This document shows positions 1 to 10,555 of a DNA stretch of 64,000 nucleotides, in pieces. Position 1 is the stretch's first letter. Every line of letters begins with the position of its first letter. The notes beneath the pieces are model-generated. The model was not told the DNA's origin and searched no databases. It saw only the letters and a list, made by a program, of their open reading frames with translations. The translations under genes and the position numbers were made by a program. The stretch comes from Thuidium tamariscinum (taxonomy: Eukaryota; Streptophyta; Bryopsida; Hypnales; Thuidiaceae). Location of the stretch: assembly GCA_947034885.2 (NCBI GenBank), contig OX344757.2, positions 21,570,001 to 21,634,000 on the forward strand, given 5' to 3'.

Positions 1-1282
1 GAAACTCCGCGTGTCGTGGTTGCAATGTAATGTTCGGATCATTTATCTTACGCTACGTTGTTTATATGCATACGTTACGTACCTTGCAGGCTATCTAGTT
101 TCGTACACATGATTTCAATAATTAAAGCGGCACGTCATTAACTACAGTACATGCTGTCACCATTGAGAGCTAGCTTTTCCAAACCTTCTGACGAGCGGAA
201 CGTACGTGCATCTCCAAACAAAATCACTGCAGACTGAAGTTTCAAAACATTGACTCAGTTGACCCATAAGTTAATTTTCCATTTTAAGCTCTGTGTCCGT
301 CCCAAAGTAAATGTGCGATATGACTTGCTATTAATTAAGAACACAAATGACATAACCCACAATGAAATACGGAGTAATTAAAAAGACCCTTGTTCTTTCC
401 AGGGCGACTCTCACGAGCCAACTCGCCAACTCCAATTCAAGCTGATATGGCGTAACTCACTCGGCCTGATCGATCGAGCGCACAAGATTTCAATTCCCAA
501 CATCCGGAATTGATCAAATACCTGTATTATATTGTTTTTTTCAGTCTTTTTATTTTCTATTTCATGCACCCGGTGTAGCGATCGACATGCAGTACGTGGA
601 TCGTCGATCGATGGGCACCACATGAGGCACGCAACGTCGTCTCTAATTAATCAGTCACCTGCTTAATTGTACGAAGCAGAAATTAATCCAAGATAGGTCA
701 CTGGTTCACAATTGACAAACTCCTCTCCGTTACCAATCCAAACAAACATGGCAGCAAACAAACATTCAGGCTGGAACAACTTACCGGCGATGATTTTAAA
801 GCTAGCTAGTGAACCGATCGATGAGAATCATGCATGATTCATTTCAAGAATCAATCAATCTCTGCATCCCCTAGAGAATCTCAGGCTAATGAGGCTATGA
901 ATGTAACTACTCGCATTTGAGAACATGATGCGGTTGCAGAATAATGCACAGTGGGATCTGCCCATCTTTCACAAAATAAAAGATGAAGAATCGGGGGAAG
1001 ATCGAGATCAATTATCCCAGGAAATTCGAACTGAGATCTAACTGCATCCATCGGAGTTGGCGTACATTATGTTAAAAGCAACAAAGATTGTAATCGAGAT
1101 CAATCTAGATTCGTGTCGGTGGGTTTTTCCTTTTTTGGAGAGAGCGAATTTAATTGAAGGCTCGTAGAATGATGCGTAACTAACTGTGAGTAGGGTTTTA
1201 CACTTGGCATTAGTGTCTATAATTGGTGTTAATTGGGTGATGAATGAGACAACCTGTCGGATGGGCGATGTAATAAGGATAA
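1..1282. other. Unassigned intergenic DNA
   Basis: Moderately AT-rich, with no open frame resembling a known protein and no clear match to the repeat families elsewhere in the window. Short AATTAATTAA-like stretches and GATCGATCG palindromes occur. Nothing can be supported here. Confidence 0.4.
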
Positions 1283-1286
1283 TTAA

Positions 1287-1986
1287 CCCTTAAAGGACGG
1301 ACCTATAACCACTGATTCAGAGCCTTCAGTTGTTGCTCATCACTGAGTTTGTTGCCATTTTAGAAATAGATATGTTTGAAAAAAATTATATTTATTTTTC
1401 AGAGATGAAACTACATGTCTTCTCTACTTCACAAAAAAATTAGATTTTTTTTTGGAGGAAAATTGATTTTTATGAGAATTTGTGAAGAAAAAGGGAAAAC
1501 AAAATCACATCAAGTAGCTATTCAAAACAATTTGAAAATTTCACCATATTTGTACAATGACAAACATCATGATGTAAACTCAATTTCTGTGTCATTCTAT
1601 AATTAGAATACAATGGACATTGGAATTACATTCAAAGTTCTAATTGCAATAAAATATTCAATATTAAAAAAAATTCCAATGGGAGTAGAAACTAGAGTAG
1701 ATGACCTTCATTTTGAGAGTGGGCTCATAGTCAAAAATATATCATTTTTTGAGAGAATTTTCAAATTTAAAGCAAGGAGCAGCAACTTCTCAAAATACAC
1801 TAAAATAGCAAATTTTGTCATCCATTTTTTTTACTTCTCAATTACATGAAAACAGTTAAACTAAGGATTCAATTGGTACCTCAAAGGTGGACCAAAAAAA
1901 TGGATGAAAAAACTGCTTCTATCCTCTTCTCATGACCCTGCACTGTCATCCAAACGCCACAGAATGGCGCTGGCGGCAATCCAGGG
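1287..1986 (-). mobile_element. TTAA-flanked non-autonomous element, family P3, reversed copy
   Basis: The left end TTAA-CCCTTAAAGGAC and the next 150 bases align with the reverse complement of the right end of the copy at 45266-46001, including the block CTCAGTTTGTTNCCATTT and TTTTCAGAGATGAA. The other end (CCAAACGCC...ATGGCGCTGGCGG...GGG) matches the reverse of that copy's start. The right flank is TTGC rather than TTAA, so the duplication is eroded. About 700 bp; no transposase. Confidence 0.75.
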
Positions 1987-3601
1987 TTGCGAGTACCGTA
2001 TCTCTAACTGATGCCCGTCTTTCTTATACGAGCACGGTGAACTACTGTACAATTACGTATTTAAGCTTTTACGGTGCTATTCAATACATCATGGGATTAC
2101 TAAATGATGAGGTCGCTGGCGTCGGACTGGTGTTATAAATGCTCAACACGAGCAAACACGAGCAATTAGACTGAATGATGTTGGCCGGAGCCCGGATCAC
2201 TGAATTATCCCAGTTGCCTAGTGATTTCCACTCAGCTAAGCCTTCCAATTAGGTCGTATGCTGTTTGTAGATACTAATAATAACTTAAGCCACCAAAACC
2301 ATTCAGAATTGCACTGTGATTACAAACCATCCGACTTCAGCAAGGTGAGAATCGCACGTTTCTCTAATTTGGGTGCACTGACTGAGCTCAAAAGAGTCCA
2401 AGAGTAATGCACATTTAATGTTAAAAGCTGTAGGAATCATACTCTGCGTTTCACTGTAATAAGAACCATTACTCCTCTGCACAAGGCTGTAAAGGTCCGG
2501 CAGTGGATCACGACTCGCATTCACGCTCTGCCACTCCAGTTCTGGGATCCTCCTTACAAGCAATAAATTCCCTAAATAAGATAAGTGGTATGGAACTAAA
2601 CTCCAAGCTTTTCGATCCCCTACATACAGCACATGAATAAGCTTATAATTATAAGCCAACTGAGGAAACCAAGATTGGAAATCAGTAAAACAAGAAAATG
2701 TCTGTCTCAGCTAGAGTCTTCATTCTACCAAGGAATACACGATAAACCGCGAATCTATTTTCATACATTGCGACTTCAGAGATTGGCTGCACAATGACCC
2801 ACATTGGCGAGATTGAATTTCACAAGCCTCCATTGAGTCAATCGTCATAGTTCACAGCAGATGCTTGATTGGTTATATTGACACAATTCATAGTACAAAT
2901 GTCTCAAAACGTGCTTCGTTCTCTCTGATGTACCAAATGCAACCCTAGTGCATGATAAAAGTTCTTTGAGCAAAAATGTTGAAGAAATCAAGGCAGTAAA
3001 TCGTTGCTTATAATAAGCATTCTGAGCGAGACAGAATTGAAAGGGTCCTGTGTCGAGATTGCCTTGACCAAAAACATGTAAAACTGCAGGATCAGCCACA
3101 CAGGCAGCGAGAGACGAAGCATGTAAGCTCATTCCCCAACTTCGGCTGCCATGACTACATTTGCCAACTCTGATTGGGGTGGCCTCTGGGAAGCTATGAT
3201 ATGGTACGAGCAAAGAATCTCCGTGCAGAAAAAAACCTTGTTTGAGTTCAAGTTCTTTCGATGCACAGGCCATGCAGGTCACGAAGCTCACCTCTACAGG
3301 ACCACTGTTGGATCCCAAAGCATGTACCATATTGCATGCTCAGAAGTAGCATTCAACTTGCAGAAGCCACGGGTGCATCTGATGTCTGGAATATAGATCT
3401 CAATAGGCCAGAGTACTTTGCTCGTTCAACAAAGATGGTGCGAAGCGGGTACCTATCTGCTGCTGCTTCCCAAGCGAATAATTTTCCCGCTTTGCTCTCG
3501 GAAAGAGAGCCTCCACACATACATACCCAGAAGTTTTGCACTTCGTGAGTACCTTGGGAGGTAAAAACTCTGGAAAGCGGATGCCGTCAGTATCATCGGG
3601 A
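1987..3601 (-). other. Presumed 3' UTR and downstream flank of the LUX-like gene
   Basis: It is compositionally balanced and free of the AT-rich repeats found elsewhere. Minus-strand open frames of 161 codons (3330-2845) and 118 codons (2659-2303) resemble no family I recognise, show no domain, and follow the LUX stop directly, so UTR is the simplest reading. An AATGAA hexamer on the minus strand at 2715-2710 could serve as a plant near-upstream polyadenylation element. No AATAAA was found by eye. Confidence 0.35.
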
Positions 3602-5254
3602 TCAGCTAGAGGTTGTGGGAAATAAAGAAAGCAGGCGCTTCGGAGGAGAAGATGGCTGATGGCTGGGGCTATGGCTATGGTGGATATGGCTATGATGCTG
3701 GTGATTGTTCTCACTCTCTGAGGTGTGTTCAGACCGGTCTTTCATGGTCGGCCGCTGCATCAATCCCCTACTCATTGCAGCACCATAAGGAATGTGTTCA
3801 TACGCGCTGAAATGGGCGGGTCCCAGAGACCCTAAACCTTGGAACGGCATGGGAACAGCGGGCTGTGAGAACGAGGGCGGGCCAACATCGTCACGCTGCT
3901 TTGGCAGGTAATGCAATCCCAGACTTGGAGGAAGAGGAGTCGAAGCAAACAGCTGATCCGAAGCTGGTGGAGAGTCTGAAGACAGCCCCTGCATTCTCTT
4001 CAAATATAGCCGGTATTTCTGCAAGTGAGAGGCCACATTTTCACGAGTCAGCCCTTCCACATTCATCAGCTGCATAATGGTTTTGGGGACTGCATTCTTG
4101 ATCCCCAGGTGGCCCACGGCATCCACAAACCGCTTGTGCAACTGCGGCGTCCACACGAGCCGAGGCCTCTTCAATGTGCGCGCATTGGGCTCCTCGTTGC
4201 TGTTCACTGGACCCCCTGCGGAATCGGTATCCTCGAAATCCGAATCTGCCAGCTTCCGCACATTCTTGCCAGAAACCCCGCCTTTGCTACTCTCGTCCCC
4301 CCTGTAGGAACTCTCAGGCCTTCTATCAAAGGACCCGTAACTCATCATGAAAGGGAGACCTGAACTGTGCTCCGATCTTCCTTCACTGGGGCTGTAGCTT
4401 GTCCCGTCGCTTCCAGTTGGATAAACGGCAGGCAATGCATGCCCACCATGACCTTGAGAGCTGTACGCCCCTGTAGCATGGGAGGCAGAGCCTGGCTTTT
4501 CGGTCACTCTGTCACTGCTGCTCCCATTTCCTAAACCTAATCCTATTCCTATTTCTAGTGCAGCATCTCCAGCCCCTCCGCGAATCTCCCCTCTCAGGTC
4601 CCCTCTCGCGTCGCCTCTCACATCACCCCGACCTTCCACTGCATAGCCTGCAAATACTTTGCCTCTTCTGTCAACTAGGCCATCTCCTTTACCATCTCCT
4701 CTACCTTCGTCGTTTCGAGCCTCAAGTGTGTAGTCATGCACCCCTGCAAAGATTCAATCAAGCAATTCACTAAAACGATCACACTGTGGAGCCAAATTGG
4801 GACATCCCAATCAATCCCTTCAGCAACTGACTTGCCATGTGATAACTCCCACGGCTTTTCTTCGAATTGGAACATGAAAACAAAACGACGGTATGATACG
4901 GAAATGAATGGCAAGTTAGCATGATTGGAACCCGCAAACAAAATCGCAGAGCAGAATTCAGGAATGGATTTGAATTTTACCAGCATCTTTGCGCTCTTTG
5001 AAGAACGAAGGAAGCGAGGATCGCTGACTCTGCGTTCGCAGATCAAGTAAACTGGCTAGAGACTCTCGGGAGACGTCGCTCCCATTCTTCAAGGGAGCAG
5101 GCTTTATGCTAAAGGCGGATGAGAAAGCAGGGGACAGCAAAGACTTGGATAGCGGGGTGAGCTCTTCCGCGGTGGGCAGACTATGTTTCCATCGCAACAC
5201 ATCGTGGTCATCCTTCATCGTCATGCCTGCCCTCGGCCGCTCAAACGCATGCAT
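3602..5254 (-). CDS. LUX: LUX ARRHYTHMO/PCL1-like GARP transcription factor, two coding exons
   Basis: Predicted nuclear DNA-binding subunit of the circadian evening complex; family members act with ELF3 and ELF4 and repress targets through GATWCG sites. The model is exon 1 5254-4981 and exon 2 4743-3602, encoding 471 residues with stop TGA. Residues 18-73 match the LUX N-terminal block (W22, LPT.EELTPLS, AFSI at 47-50, DVSRES, LR at 72-73). Residues about 283-343 are the GARP MYB-like domain, with [10 protein letters not shown] and the SHLQKYR signature at 330-336, followed by the family-typical SDQLFASTP block. An RGD-rich repeat lies at about 128-147, a His-rich tract at about 438-450, and the C-terminus is [11 protein letters not shown]. 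The start is anchored by an in-frame TAA 24 nt upstream. The protein is longer than Arabidopsis LUX (323 residues, from memory), mainly because of the Gly/Arg/Ser-rich linker. The family call is firm; the position as LUX rather than its paralogue BOA, or their ancestor, rests on family knowledge. Confidence 0.93.
3992..4171 (-). other. GARP (MYB-like) DNA-binding domain
   Basis: This 60-residue block begins [15 protein letters not shown] and ends around YLKRM. It contains [23 protein letters not shown] and SHLQKYR. These are hallmark stretches of the LUX/PCL1 branch of GARP proteins; type-B ARRs and GLK proteins share the fold but differ at several of these positions. I see no frame break or missing core residue. 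Confidence 0.95.
4744..4980 (-). other. Phase-1 GT-AG intron of the LUX-like gene, 237 bp
   Basis: The donor is GTAAAA at 4980 and the acceptor is TTTGCAG ending at 4744. It is T-rich relative to the flanking exons and has stops in the coding frame. Splicing yields a Gly codon at the junction and then Val-His-Asp-Tyr in the frame that runs into the GARP domain. A GATACG hexamer (LUX-site consensus GATWCG) lies on the + strand at 4895-4900, within the intron; one such hexamer per kilobase is expected by chance. Confidence 0.85.
4981..5254 (-). other. LUX: Exon 1 of the LUX-like gene (N-terminal conserved block)
   Basis: This coding exon supplies 91 codons plus one base. It ends at a donor reading GCTG/GTAAAA. 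Its protein resembles the conserved LUX/BOA N-terminus ([25 protein letters not shown]), which is why it is joined to the GARP exon although it lies in a separate open frame. Reading through the donor gives only eight more residues before a stop, so the unspliced form would lack the DNA-binding domain. Confidence 0.88.
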
Positions 5255-5278
5255 AGAGTAACACTTGCTGAAGAAGAT

Positions 5279-5326
5279 TTACAACCGAGTTTGAAATACC
5301 GTTACAAGCTTCGGCTCAGAATTCAT
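5279..5326 (-). promoter_or_regulatory. uORF 2 upstream of LUX, 15 codons, in frame with the main start
   Basis: It starts at ATG 5326 and stops at TAA 5281-5279, only 24 nt before the main ATG at 5254 and in the same frame. It would be translated only if transcription starts farther upstream, which the long compositionally distinct leader suggests but does not prove. Confidence 0.5.
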
Positions 5327-5403
5327 GACAAAACGGGAGGCCAGTAACCGCTCCTCGCCAGGCTCCCAATCCCCATGTCTGAAAATTCACTGCAACAAAC
5401 CAT
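5323..5403 (-). promoter_or_regulatory. uORF 1 upstream of LUX, 26 codons, stop overlaps uORF 2 start
   Basis: The first ATG is at 5403 and a second in-frame ATG is at 5376. The TGA stop at 5325-5323 overlaps the ATG of uORF 2 in an ATGA arrangement. Such coupling could permit reinitiation and dampen translation of the clock factor. The sequence shows the arrangement; the function is inference. Confidence 0.45.
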
Positions 5404-7370
5404 GATCAGAAACCCTCTATCCATAATTGGGAGAATCACACAAACACACACAGGCACACATACACACACACTCTCTCTCTCTCAGTTTCGTGTGCACAGA
5501 CATCCTCTTAATCTAAGCTCTTCACCAACCTCTCACTTGCATCCCAAAACACTCATCGCTCGCTATCAACACAATTGACCCGTCACTCCCTCTCAATGTG
5601 TGTAATCTCCACTCTTACTCATTTCAAAAGTCACTCGAGTGAAGGAAGAAATGCGGTAGCAGCACTTTAAGTCCAAGTGTGCACTCATAATGACGGACGC
5701 CGTCCTTACGAGCACACGACGGCTGGTACCATACAAACCTAACGCGTTGAATCCTGAAGCGGGGAAGTGAAATCTCTCGTACTCTCTCTCTCTCTCCCCC
5801 CCCTTTCTCCCTCGCTCTGTCGCCAGTGTGTACGCTGCTGGGGTTTTGAGCAGCAGATCTCATACATACCTTTGGTCGTATGATCACGATGCGTTGGATC
5901 TCTTCTCCGGAGGTACACGTACTCCCTACCATGGCGACCGGCAAAGAGTGCACTGAACGTCTTCATCGTTCTCCCCACTCCAGCATCTCCGGTGGTGCAT
6001 CAACATTATGCAACCCACGGTCACTGTATGACGCCGACGTCGTCTTCCCCTTTCAAAAGTTCTCAGTCACGCATTCTCGTCTTAAAATCCGTCCCCATGG
6101 TCTGCACCATTATGGCCTGAAGAAATTCCTCTTTCAACCCCCACCTCGGTCAGCGGGCAAATCTTCCGCTCCTGAAAACCAGTGCACCAAATCACGACCT
6201 CCCCTCGCAGTCAAGCGCTTCCCTCAGTCACACTCTCTACCGTACATCGTCAGCTCCCTGGCAACCCGCCCGATTCAATCCTTCCCCCGACTCCCCAAAT
6301 CTAGCCTCGCCCCTGTTCCATGCGCCCCAAATCACGTCCCTAATCCCCTCCCCCCCGCAAATAATCCAAACAAGCTCCCAAAGTCAGCTCCAACACCTTA
6401 ACCCGCCTAAATCAGCCTCCACACCGAATCTCCCGTCTCTCTAACAACCCGCAAGCCCGCCCCCAAATCGTCTCCTCACCCTCCCACAACCATATCCCCA
6501 AACCTCTTCCTCCGCTTTCGTCAATCCCCGCGAGCCCCCTCCAAGTGGCGCCCCCTCCACCCAACCAATCCCGAGCCTCTAAGAAATCCTACAATTGGCG
6601 AACGCAAGCCGCGATCAAATCACACACGCAAGCGCTAGGAAGAAGAGAGAGAACCGCACCCAGTAGCAGCAGAAGCTCCATAGCACAAGCAAAGGTCCGA
6701 GAGAGACTCCCCTCTCCTCTGCTCTCCTCTGCCTCGCCTCTGCTCCTCTGCCTCTGCCTCTGCTCTGCTCTGCCCTGCCCTGCTCTGTCTGTGCGCTCTC
6801 AGGTCGGTCGGTACCAACCTCGCGAGAAGGTAGGTAGGAATGAATGGACACCTGGTAGGTAGATAAGGATACCGGGGTCCAGTGGGTAGGCCGCCATGCC
6901 TCTCTTTTCCCCGGGCCGAATCAAACGCCGCCCGTCCCGCCCCATTTGCAGTCGGCCCTTCAGTCCCCCTCCCCTCCCTTCCTCCCTTTGGCTGGCTGTT
7001 GCCGGGGCCCGGGCCCGCCCGCCCGCCCGCTTTCTTCCCCCGCCCCGTCCCGTCCCGTCCCGTGATCCCGTCCACCTGCGCGAGGGAGAGTATCTCTGTC
7101 CCAAGTGGTCTCTGGCTGTTTTCTATTTTGTCACCTTGGAGTTCCGTCTGGCATTCGCCTCGCGGGGTGCAGGGCAGGCTCATGATGGGCATTATTATTA
7201 ATATTCCCTGACGCCCGCCTGGCTGCGGCCTGCTGCGGCCTGCGCGGCCCTGCCTGGCATCTCGTCTCCAGGCTTTGGACTCTGCTGCTGCCAGGAGTGG
7301 CAGAAGGCGCTGCTTTTCTTCGCTCTTTAAGCTTGCTTGCGATGGCATGTGTAAGAGCGCGGACGGGCGA
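5404..7370 (-). promoter_or_regulatory. Presumed 5' leader and promoter region of the LUX-like gene
   Basis: This is GC-richer than the rest of the window and holds low-complexity tracts: (CA)n/(CT)n at 5437-5482, a CT tract at 5779-5800, a CTCTGC-like degenerate minisatellite at about 6700-6790, and (GCCC)n plus (CCCGT)n at about 7010-7065. On the transcribed strand the CT tracts read as GA-rich sequence, a common feature of plant leaders and promoters. GATTCG hexamers occur on the minus strand at 6425-6430 and 6917-6922. Open frames here are compositional artefacts of GC-rich low-complexity DNA. I could not place a TATA box or transcription start. Confidence 0.45.
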
Positions 7371-7533
7371 ATTCATGTGGGAGCGGGTTTCGTTGCTTCC
7401 CCTTGAATTGTAGCGGACGGGGGGGATGATGGCCTGCGCACCGGGGGAGGCAGGGGAAGGGAGACAAACCCCAACTTATTTAGCACCCGGATTCGGAATC
7501 TGAATATCTTTGTGGGGAAGGGGGGAGTTCCAA

Positions 7534-7841
7534 GAGGGGCGCATGTTTTTGCACTTGTTTCACGGATCAAACCCAAGTGGAATTATAAAATTTTCAATTG
7601 AAATTGAAAATTCTGTGGATTTTGGAGTGGTGTGCCTTAAAATGTCAAAACCGTTCCATCCGTAGCGTGAAGTCAAGAACGTCCTATGAGGGGCGTTTGT
7701 TTTTGCACTTTTTTCATGGATCGAACCCAAGTGGAATTATAAATTTCCAATTGAAATTGAAAATTCTGTGGATTTTGGAGTGGTGTGCCTTAAAATGTCA
7801 AAACCATTCCATCCATAGAGTGAAGTCATGAACATCCCATG
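7534..7841. repeat. Tandem duplication, two units of 154 bp
   Basis: Each unit starts GAGGGGCG and contains CCCAAGTGGAATTATAAA, CAATTGAAATTGAAAATTC and TGGAGTGGTGTGCC. The second unit is offset by exactly 154 bases (7534 to 7688). A diverged single copy lies at about 28709-28870. The upstream 7480-7533 also resembles 28660-28708, so this is part of a larger dispersed repeat. Confidence 0.8.
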
Positions 7842-10109
7842 AACAACCCATACGTACCCACCAATTTCTATAAACATTTGGCATTAATGCATTGATTATG
7901 TCATAAAAGTGAATGGATTTGAATATTTTTGAACAAATTTGGATGTTTGAAAGGATGAAATTGGGGTCAAAAAGTGCAGAGATGGAATTAGGCAATCAAT
8001 GAAATTAGGTTGATCTACCTTAGTCAAATGGAATTGGAGATGGAATTGGATGGTGCACTAGATATAGTAAAATGAAATTGGGGATGGAATAAGACAAAAT
8101 TGGGGATGGTGATGTCTACTCACTTCAATTATACTAAAGTGTAAATTAAAAGTGTTTGTTTGAGGACCCACTCTTAAACTCAAAAAGATGGTAGGGGACA
8201 AAGGCTGTACAATTATTGTATTCATATTTTTGATGAAGGTAATCCACAAATTGGTAGATGGATTGTCAACTAAATTGTTAGATAGTTGTAGCTATTAGAT
8301 TGTAGGCAACAAAAATGAAGGATATCTTCATACAAACTTTCTATCAATTAGTGCGGCACCCCTATAACATCATAAAAGACCAACATTAGAGTAGTTTGAA
8401 AGGATGGTGGAGTTAGAGGTTGTACAACTATTAAGTTGATGTTTACAATGAAGTATACTGCAAGTTGGTAGATGGATTGTGAAGTGCGTTGATGGATAGT
8501 TGTGGCAATTAGACCGTAGGCAACAACGCACTTGACAATCCACCCACGTACAAACGGCTATCTTTAACTTTATGTCACTTGCTGAGGTACTCTTGTAACA
8601 TCATAAAAGATTCAACATTTTGTTCAAATTTCGCACAAATTGAAGTAATGATAGTACATTAGAGTAGGCTGAAAGGATGGTGGAGTCAGAGCTTGTACAA
8701 CTATTATGTTGATGTTTCTAAGTTCAAATTTTGCACAAATTGAAGTAATGATAGTACATTAGAGTAGCTTGAAAGGATGGTGGAGTCAGAGTTTGTACAA
8801 CTATTATGTTGATGTTTCTAATGAAGTGCACTACAGGTTGATAGCAAGGAGGGTTCTTCTAGCAAAATTCCGCGAGATCTGTCAGAATTTGACAAATCAA
8901 CAATAACCCCTCTAAAAACTAGCCACTGCAACAAGGCCAGAATGAGGGACATTGGTAAAAAAACTTGTTCGGTAGATGGATTGTCAAGTGCATTGTTAGA
9001 TAGCTATAGGGATTAGACCGTATGCAACAATATAACGCATAGGATACCCATGTACAAACTATCTTTAATTTTATCTCAATTACAAAGGTACTCCTATAAC
9101 ATCATACAAGATTAAACATTTTGTTCAATTTTGCACAAACCAAAGTAATGATAGTATGTTTGAATAGTTTGAAAGGACGGTAGGGTCAAAATTATACAAT
9201 TATTATGTTGATGTTTCTAATGAAGAGTATTACAAATTGGTAGATGGATTGTCAAGTGCATTGTTGAATAGCTAAGGTGATTAGACCGTAGGCAATAAAT
9301 AAGATACCCACCTACCAATCATCTCAAACTTTCTATAAGTTCGTGGCATATTCCTCTAACAAAATGAAAATGAAATATTTAGTTCAATTTTGCATATACT
9401 AAAGCTATAACAATATATTAAAGTATTAATTGAATACTTGAATATAAAATTATTATTATTATTATAGGTTGTATTATTATACTAAATTATTCATTTCAAT
9501 TTTTGTAGAGTTTAGATGATGTAAATTAAGATTGAATAAGTTGGAATGAACATAATTCATCACCTTTGTTGTAATTTCAATTAACCCTAAAATGATATTG
9601 AAGATGCAAAACGTCTTTTGGATGTAACTTCAATTTGTCGAAAGGAAAAAATAATTATCTTATTGTTTAAAATTGCTTAAGTCCGTTTTCAATAAATTGT
9701 ATTGCAAATTCGTTCATTTATGTATTATTCCCTAAAGAAGAAGATTTTTAACCCCTTTAGGATGTTAGCAAGCAAGATACAATACAAATATGTTACAACT
9801 TCTTTGTACAATCTTGATTTAGGGTATGCAAAAATTAGATGGAATTGAGGTATTTATATAATATACTCTATTATTTTTTGAAGTTTTGTACACCTTACTA
9901 AAGTATAGAGAAATAAATTAGTGTATTCACTACCATTACGTAGATTATTTTCTTTGCCTAGGTATAGATTTTATTCCTTTATAATTTTATATTTTATCCA
10001 ATTTGTAGAAGAGCCAATACAAAAATGTGAAATACTAGAAATCAAGGCCCAAGCATAGTCTCAACATCCTAAAGGGGATAATCCATTGATCATCCTTGTT
10101 GTGTACTTT
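7842..10109. repeat. Dispersed AT-rich repeat containing an irregular tandem array (about 8150-9380)
   Basis: Within 8150-9380 the motif TTGGTAGATGGATTGTC recurs at 8251, 8465, 8969 and 9237, with companion phrases GAAAGGATGGTGGAGTCAGAG, TTATGTTGATGTTTCTAA, AGACCGTAGGCAACAA and CATCATAAAAGA. One internal segment of about 86 bp is directly duplicated (8625 and 8711), and about 120 bp of unrelated sequence interrupts the array at 8848-8968. The 7900-8100 part resembles 30205-30380. It is non-coding, with no transposase or reverse transcriptase remnant visible. Confidence 0.65.
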
Positions 10110-10555
10110 TATCCATTCCTTACTATTTACTCGTAATGTGAATTTTAGCCAAAAAAATGATATTTTTTATAATTTGGGTTCAACTAACAAAATGAAACTC
10201 AACAAGTTTAGCTTTTATTTATGAACTTTGGGCCTTAGGTTGGATCTATAACCCTCATTAGCTAATTTTATAATTTTACAATGATACGGTAGCTTTAGTT
10301 TATAGAAAAACATTATAGATTACATTAACATTAAACATCTCTATTAAAATTTCAGATTTTTTGAGAATATTTTGTATTCAATATGCCGACTTTCCTTTAA
10401 AAATCACAGAAAATTTTCAAAAAATCCAAAGAATTTGAAATTTTTACAACTCATAGTAGACATATCTTAAAAAGGAATAGGAAGTTGTTCATTCACACCT
10501 AGAGTGATGTATAGTGAGGCCTGAAAATGAGTGGTCATAGGCCCGTCCTTCCACG
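10110..10555 (+). mobile_element. Degraded family P3 element, right-hand portion
   Basis: The right end (GGTCATAGGCCCGTCCTTCCACGG followed by TTAC) parallels GATAGGTCTGTCCTTTAAGGG-TTAA of the complete copy at 45266-46001, and the interior shares the phrase CAACTAAC/TGAAATGAAACT. The left boundary is not recognisable, so the start is approximate. Confidence 0.4.

Noticed and set aside
1415..1849. Two consecutive plus-strand open frames
   Set aside because: They fall inside the reversed P3 transposon and are not preserved in the copy at 45266-46001.
6545..7376. Overlapping open frames on both strands upstream of LUX
   Set aside because: They lie in GC-rich low-complexity DNA (CTCTGC, GCCC and CCCGT repeats), show no domain, and overlap the probable LUX promoter or leader.
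7503..7509. AATATCT short evening element 2.2 kb upstream of the LUX-like start
   Set aside because: It lies in a dispersed repeat with a diverged copy at 28680, and such a 7-mer is common by chance in AT-rich DNA.
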